Positions 60,776 to 64,000 of a DNA stretch of 64,000 bases are shown in pieces. The position numbers were made by a program, and so were the translations under genes. Positions within the stretch are counted from its first letter, which is position 1. The number at the start of each line of letters is the position of its first letter. The notes beneath the pieces are model-generated. The model saw only the letters and a program-made list of their open reading frames with translations, was not told the DNA's origin and ran no database searches. The stretch lies in assembly GCF_900637655.1 (NCBI RefSeq), contig NZ_LR134384.1, positions 682,001 through 746,000 on the forward strand, read 5' to 3'. Source of the stretch: Segatella oris (GTDB taxonomy: Bacteria; Bacteroidota; Bacteroidia; Bacteroidales; Bacteroidaceae).

Positions 60776-62893
60776 TTAGAAGTTCCATGTAATCATACAG
60801 CGTATATCACGCCCCATATCATGAGCGTAATAGCGGCTGCGGTTGGTGTATTCCTTATACTCACGGTTAAGGATATTGTCGCCCATCAGACTCATTCGGA
60901 GTGACATTCCCTCACGCATCGGCACAGAAAGACTGGCTTCAAAGCCCACGAGATGATAGGCGTCGGGAGTGAAAGCAATGAGATCTGTGGCCGGATTGAA
61001 GCGCGTTTGCTTGGCCACGAAACGGTGGCTAAGCCCTATCTTGGGCGAATATGCCTTGCAGAAAGGCAGTGACCACGTCAGCGAATGCGTCAGGCGAAAA
61101 CTTGGAATGTAGGGAAGATAGGCGTGAGACGGCATTTCACGCGCCCATATCATTGCCGAAACAAAGTGATAGTCGAGTGAATTGATGGGTTTGATGTGGG
61201 CATCTAAGTCTACACCTTGAAAGAAAGCACGTGTCTGCCTGTATTGAAATACGGGATAAGCTCCCGATACAACGGTGATATTTCGGCCCGTTGGCTGGTC
61301 ATAGATGTAGTTGTTGATCCACTGAAGATAGCCGTCAAGCTGAACGTTGAAGTACTTATGGGCGTATTTCAACGATGTAATCCACTTGTAACTCTGCTCC
61401 GAACGAAGTGTCGAATCACCTCTGACAAAGATGCCGGAGCTTAGTTCATTGCCGTTACTATAAAGCTCATAGACGTGTGGAGCACGCCAAGCGACACCGA
61501 AATGTGACGTCACTTTCAGTTGTTTGTTGATGTGATAATGGCCGCCGATACTATAGGTAAAGTTCGTGAAATCACGTTTCCCGCCATATCTCCTGCCTGT
61601 CCAATCGTAGCCGTCGGCCTTGGTTTGCTGCCCGTCGAAACGCACTCCGGCCTCCAATCCCCAGCGGTTGGCCGTGAGTTTCTGCAGAGCATAGAGGCCG
61701 AAAGCCACCTCGGTGTAGTTCGGGATGATAGGAACGACACCCGTTCCACGCTCATTATGGTTGTCGGTTACAAGCATCTGAGCGCCTGCTTCGCTCTTCC
61801 ATTGTCCGTAACCCTTGTTCCAAACGAGTGCATTCTGCCATGAATTCAAATGCAGGCTGACCGTAGGAATGTCGGAATGGTTCAGTCTTCGGATGCGATT
61901 TTCACGTCGGTTGTCCTGCTGAAAGGTAGACTGGAAAGCGAAATGTCCTATGTTTTGATGGTCAAAAAAGGCTTTGAAATAAGCCGTGTGATGGTTGATT
62001 TGCTGAAAAGGATAGCCAATATGCCGACTGAAAGGCATGATATCAACGGGCCGTCCGAGTCTGATACGCTCTTGAAGCAGCTGTTCATTGCCCATCTGTG
62101 CACTCTGCATGACCCCTAATTTCTGTGCAAACAGACTGTATCCGGCCTCCAACCGCCATGCCTCACGGCTGTAACCAAGAGTCAACGAAAGGTCGTTCTC
62201 GCGCATTCCCGTATTGTTAAGTAAGTAATGTGCCGTGCTTCTGTCGCCTCCGTTCTCGCTGTTCAGATGCAGACGCCACGCCCAGTTACCGTGCCATTTG
62301 AAGCTGCTTTCAACATAACCCGATGCTCCGAAGCGCCTGCCATTCGTGCCATAAAGGGTTGAAACCATGCCATGAAGCCCGCTGACTTCATAGGGCAGAG
62401 GCGACGGTTGCATGAGAATGATACCGCCAAGTGCCTCGGAACCATATTTAACGGCATCTGCTCCTTTCACCACCTCAATGTCACTATAGCTGTTCTTATC
62501 TACCTCGGGAGCGTGGTCTGCGCCCCATTGTTGGCCGGTTAGTCGGGCACCATTGCTCACCATGAGAATGCGATTGCCATACATACCATGGATAACGGGC
62601 TTCGAAACTATCGTTCCTGTCTGTATGGAACTCATGCCGCTGACGCCTTCAAGCAATGAACCTAAGGAGCGCCCCATGGCATCTGTGATGGCCGTCTGAC
62701 TGATTTGGCTGCCTACTTGATTGGCTCCCATCATCTGACGGCGGGCCGAAACCACAACTTCATGTAGGCAAATGGAGTCGTGGACAGGTTTATCGGAAGT
62801 CTGTTTCTGTGCTTCTGACGGCATACACCAGCACAGGCATGCGAATAAAACGCCTGCCCACTGATGCCTGCCTGATTTCAATTTGAGCATCAT
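60776..62893 (-). CDS. TonB-dependent receptor, ZnuD-like
   Basis: The protein has 706 residues: signal peptide starting at MMLKLKSGRHQWAG (the ATG at 62893, or 62890), TonB box LHEVVVSARR, plug domain SKPVIHGMYGNRILMVSNGA and DHAPEVDKNSYSDIEVVKGA, then a beta-barrel ending in an aromatic residue (MITWNF). The plug, with R/P-V-I-H-G-M-Y-G-N-R, resembles zinc receptors such as ZnuD and related copper receptors. It is probably the outer-membrane step of metal uptake. It overlaps nothing; the lipoprotein gene follows after 15 bp and a small Cys/His protein gene precedes it by 131 bp. Confidence 0.8.
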   Translation of the reverse strand: MMLKLKSGRHQWAGVLFACLCWCMPSEAQKQTSDKPVHDSICLHEVVVSARRQMMGANQVGSQISQTAITDAMGRSLGSLLEGVSGMSSIQTGTIVSKPVIHGMYGNRILMVSNGARLTGQQWGADHAPEVDKNSYSDIEVVKGADAVKYGSEALGGIILMQPSPLPYEVSGLHGMVSTLYGTNGRRFGASGYVESSFKWHGNWAWRLHLNSENGGDRSTAHYLLNNTGMRENDLSLTLGYSREAWRLEAGYSLFAQKLGVMQSAQMGNEQLLQERIRLGRPVDIMPFSRHIGYPFQQINHHTAYFKAFFDHQNIGHFAFQSTFQQDNRRENRIRRLNHSDIPTVSLHLNSWQNALVWNKGYGQWKSEAGAQMLVTDNHNERGTGVVPIIPNYTEVAFGLYALQKLTANRWGLEAGVRFDGQQTKADGYDWTGRRYGGKRDFTNFTYSIGGHYHINKQLKVTSHFGVAWRAPHVYELYSNGNELSSGIFVRGDSTLRSEQSYKWITSLKYAHKYFNVQLDGYLQWINNYIYDQPTGRNITVVSGAYPVFQYRQTRAFFQGVDLDAHIKPINSLDYHFVSAMIWAREMPSHAYLPYIPSFRLTHSLTWSLPFCKAYSPKIGLSHRFVAKQTRFNPATDLIAFTPDAYHLVGFEASLSVPMREGMSLRMSLMGDNILNREYKEYTNRSRYYAHDMGRDIRCMITWNF

Positions 62894-62929
62894 AATCTGA
62901 AAATTAAATGTCAATGGCGGGTTCTTCTG

Positions 62930-63010
62930 CCTCTCATTTGTGCGAAGAACCGATGAAAAGGCCATGATACGGCCATGCGTGCACACGCAAGTGCACACCT
63001 ATCCCCTATG
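62930..63010. other. Palindromic stretch between small gene and TonB gene
   Basis: GTGCACACGCAAGTGCAC is an inverted repeat (GTGCA/TGCAC) with direct GGCCAT repeats beside it. It could be an operator in the leader, but no known metal-regulator site was matched. Confidence 0.35.
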
Positions 63011-63024
63011 CTGTAAGGTGACGA

Positions 63025-63345
63025 TTAGCCTACTGTCGGAGGCGAATGGCTGTTGACAGACGCAACAACCTGATAGACAGTTTGTTCTGTGAAGACACAT
63101 CTTTCAATCCAACTTACCGCTACAACGGGCACAAAAACCATCGGCTTGACCACAGTAGACTTGTGCATGATGTAGTCACACACGCTGCAAACCTGCTTCA
63201 CCGAGGCTTCATGACTGGCCGAAACCTTTGCTTTGCCGTGATAAGAAGAGTCGTGATAGTGGAAACCTTTAAGCACGACAGACGATGTGAACATTAAAAT
63301 CAATGTCCAGACATATATGAGTTTTATCGTCGTTCTTGGCTTCAT
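63025..63345 (-). CDS. Small membrane protein with HxH and CxxC motifs
   Basis: This 106-residue protein starts at the ATG at 63345 (MKPRTTIKLIYVWTLILMFT), a hydrophobic signal or anchor. It is followed by KGFHYHDSSYHGK (several His), VCSVCDY (CxxC) and a second hydrophobic segment (PMVFVPVVAVSWI). The pattern resembles small metal-related proteins that often precede TonB receptors in Bacteroidetes, but no family is confirmed. It is first of three genes on this strand. A -7-like TACTTTTA lies about 50 bp upstream. Confidence 0.6.
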   Translation of the reverse strand: MKPRTTIKLIYVWTLILMFTSSVVLKGFHYHDSSYHGKAKVSASHEASVKQVCSVCDYIMHKSTVVKPMVFVPVVAVSWIERCVFTEQTVYQVVASVNSHSPPTVG

Positions 63346-63744
63346 CGGTGTCCAAAAGGGGCATGTCGGCGTGTCAATACGCATGCCTTGAATGATATCC
63401 GCCGTAAAAGTACGAAAAAAAACAACGCATTATACCCCGTCAATGATTTATTTATACGATTTTAAATAGCATTAACATCTTTGAATAGTCTATGATAAGG
63501 CGAAATAAAATAAAGGAAGTTAACTCCAAACAACCCCCATTTCTCTTTGGGAACAAACGTTCCTTCAGTACGTGAAATACCAATCAAAAAGCCATCGATA
63601 AACGGCATGTTGAAAGGTAAGACGATTGTTGTTGCAGGAGAAATCAATTATAAATCATGCATTGTGAATTGTGAATTGAAATTCATTCTACATTCATCTT
63701 ACTCCCTGTAAGAATAGCCGAGAAATGTAAAAATACTTGATGTC
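63346..63744. other. AT-rich intergenic region
   Basis: I see no convincing gene here. An open frame on the minus strand (63462-63647) has no recognisable motif and weak composition. The 97-bp element starts at 63745. Confidence 0.5.
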
Positions 63745-63841
63745 AGATTTGCATTTGCCTCAAAAAATGATTATCTTTGCCGTAGGGAAAGTGACTATGT
63801 GCTTTCCCTTTTTTCATGCCTTGCTGCAAAAGGTCTTGTAA
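63745..63841 (+). ncRNA. 97-bp promoter-hairpin element, copy 2 (candidate small RNA)
   Basis: This runs from AGATTTGCATTTGCC (-33 TTTG at 63748-63751), a 20-base spacer and the -7 box TATCTTTG (63772-63779), to GGGAAAG/CTTTCCC (63785-63791 with 63802-63808), a T-run of six bases, CATGCC and AAAGGTCTTG. The same blocks in the same order, length 97 bp, occur on the minus strand at 26470-26566. The hairpin plus T-run looks like an intrinsic terminator very near the promoter. No protein is encoded. Confidence 0.65.
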
Positions 63842-63955
63842 GATGCGTCAAAATGCGGTGCAATCTGCGTCAAGTTACGTTGTCATCTGCGTCAAGTTGT
63901 GCGCTTATCTGACGTAGATTGCAACGCAATATGCCTCATATGGCGAATTAAAAAG
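63842..63955 (+). repeat. TGACGC-type repeat fragment
   Basis: GATGCGTCAAAATGCGGTGC, then AATCTGCGTCAAGTTACG, CATCTGCGTCAAGTTGTG and ATCTGACGTAGATTGCAACG, spaced about 20 to 22 bp. It directly follows the 97-bp element, as at 26335-26465. Confidence 0.7.
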
Positions 63956-64000
63956 AAAGAAATCAGCACCCCACTTGGCTTTTACGGAAAAACAGAACAA

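Noticed and set aside
63462..63647. 61-residue open frame on the minus strand
   Set aside because: No family-like sequence, no promoter or ribosome-binding signal that I could see; placed in AT-rich intergenic DNA.

Overview
The window looks like a chromosomal segment of a Prevotella-type Bacteroidetes (Bacteroidota). The reasons are: about twenty matches to the Bacteroidetes sigma -7 box TAnnTTTG just upstream of genes; S46 dipeptidyl-peptidase, glutamine synthetase III, DUF4271, DUF4919, DUF4250, Bacteroidetes-type TonB receptors and a GxxExxY protein; and abundant C-rich 'CCTCCCC...GGGGAGG' intergenic repeats. There is no prophage, integrase or CRISPR array. Most of the DNA is core metabolism, broken up by unusually many intergenic repeats.

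Layout. 1-2190: an array of two alternating repeat units (about 177 and 154 bp), interrupted by a cassette carrying a GxxExxY (PD-(D/E)XK-like) gene. 2264-5079: two secreted phosphatases. 5153-9336: a Dlt-like operon (adenylating ligase, carrier protein, MBOAT acyltransferase, SGNH-like protein), notable in a Gram-negative. 9457-13379: ribD, yaaA, a PIN toxin-antitoxin pair, bcp and an unknown membrane protein. 13380-14933: a gene-free repeat region with REP-like palindromes and a 67/68-bp tandem array. 14934-18433: divergent uridine-kinase-like protein and Na/Pi cotransporter. 18957-19993: a broken aspartate ammonia-lyase. 20516-26309: a complete RND efflux operon. 26649-31464: metG, glnN and a DUF4250 gene. 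32127-37317: DPP7-type S46 peptidase, flippase and SpmA/SpmB-like fusion. 38102-44203: TonB receptor, MFS importer, hemN and hemG. 44604-53600: tRNA-Gln, DUF4919, tyrS, yidD, rnpA, hemD, DUF4271, metK with a SAM-II-like leader, ADP-ribosylglycohydrolase, tRNA-Arg and a YhaM-type protein. 53612-55732: DsbD. 56681-58674: two unknown secreted proteins. 58846-59000: an IS256 remnant. 59120-63345: a His-rich lipoprotein, a ZnuD-like TonB receptor and a small Cys/His protein, together resembling a metal-uptake locus.

The most unusual content is non-coding. A roughly 400-bp dispersed element carrying TGACGC motifs and an internal hairpin occurs in at least four near-full copies and several fragments. 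A second, 97-bp element occurs twice on opposite strands and has a near-perfect promoter (-33 TTTG, 20 bp, -7 TATCTTTG) running straight into a hairpin plus T-run, so it may encode a tiny RNA. The repeat array hosting the GxxExxY cassette is the third candidate for an undescribed system. All calls come from reading the sequence by eye; no database search was run.
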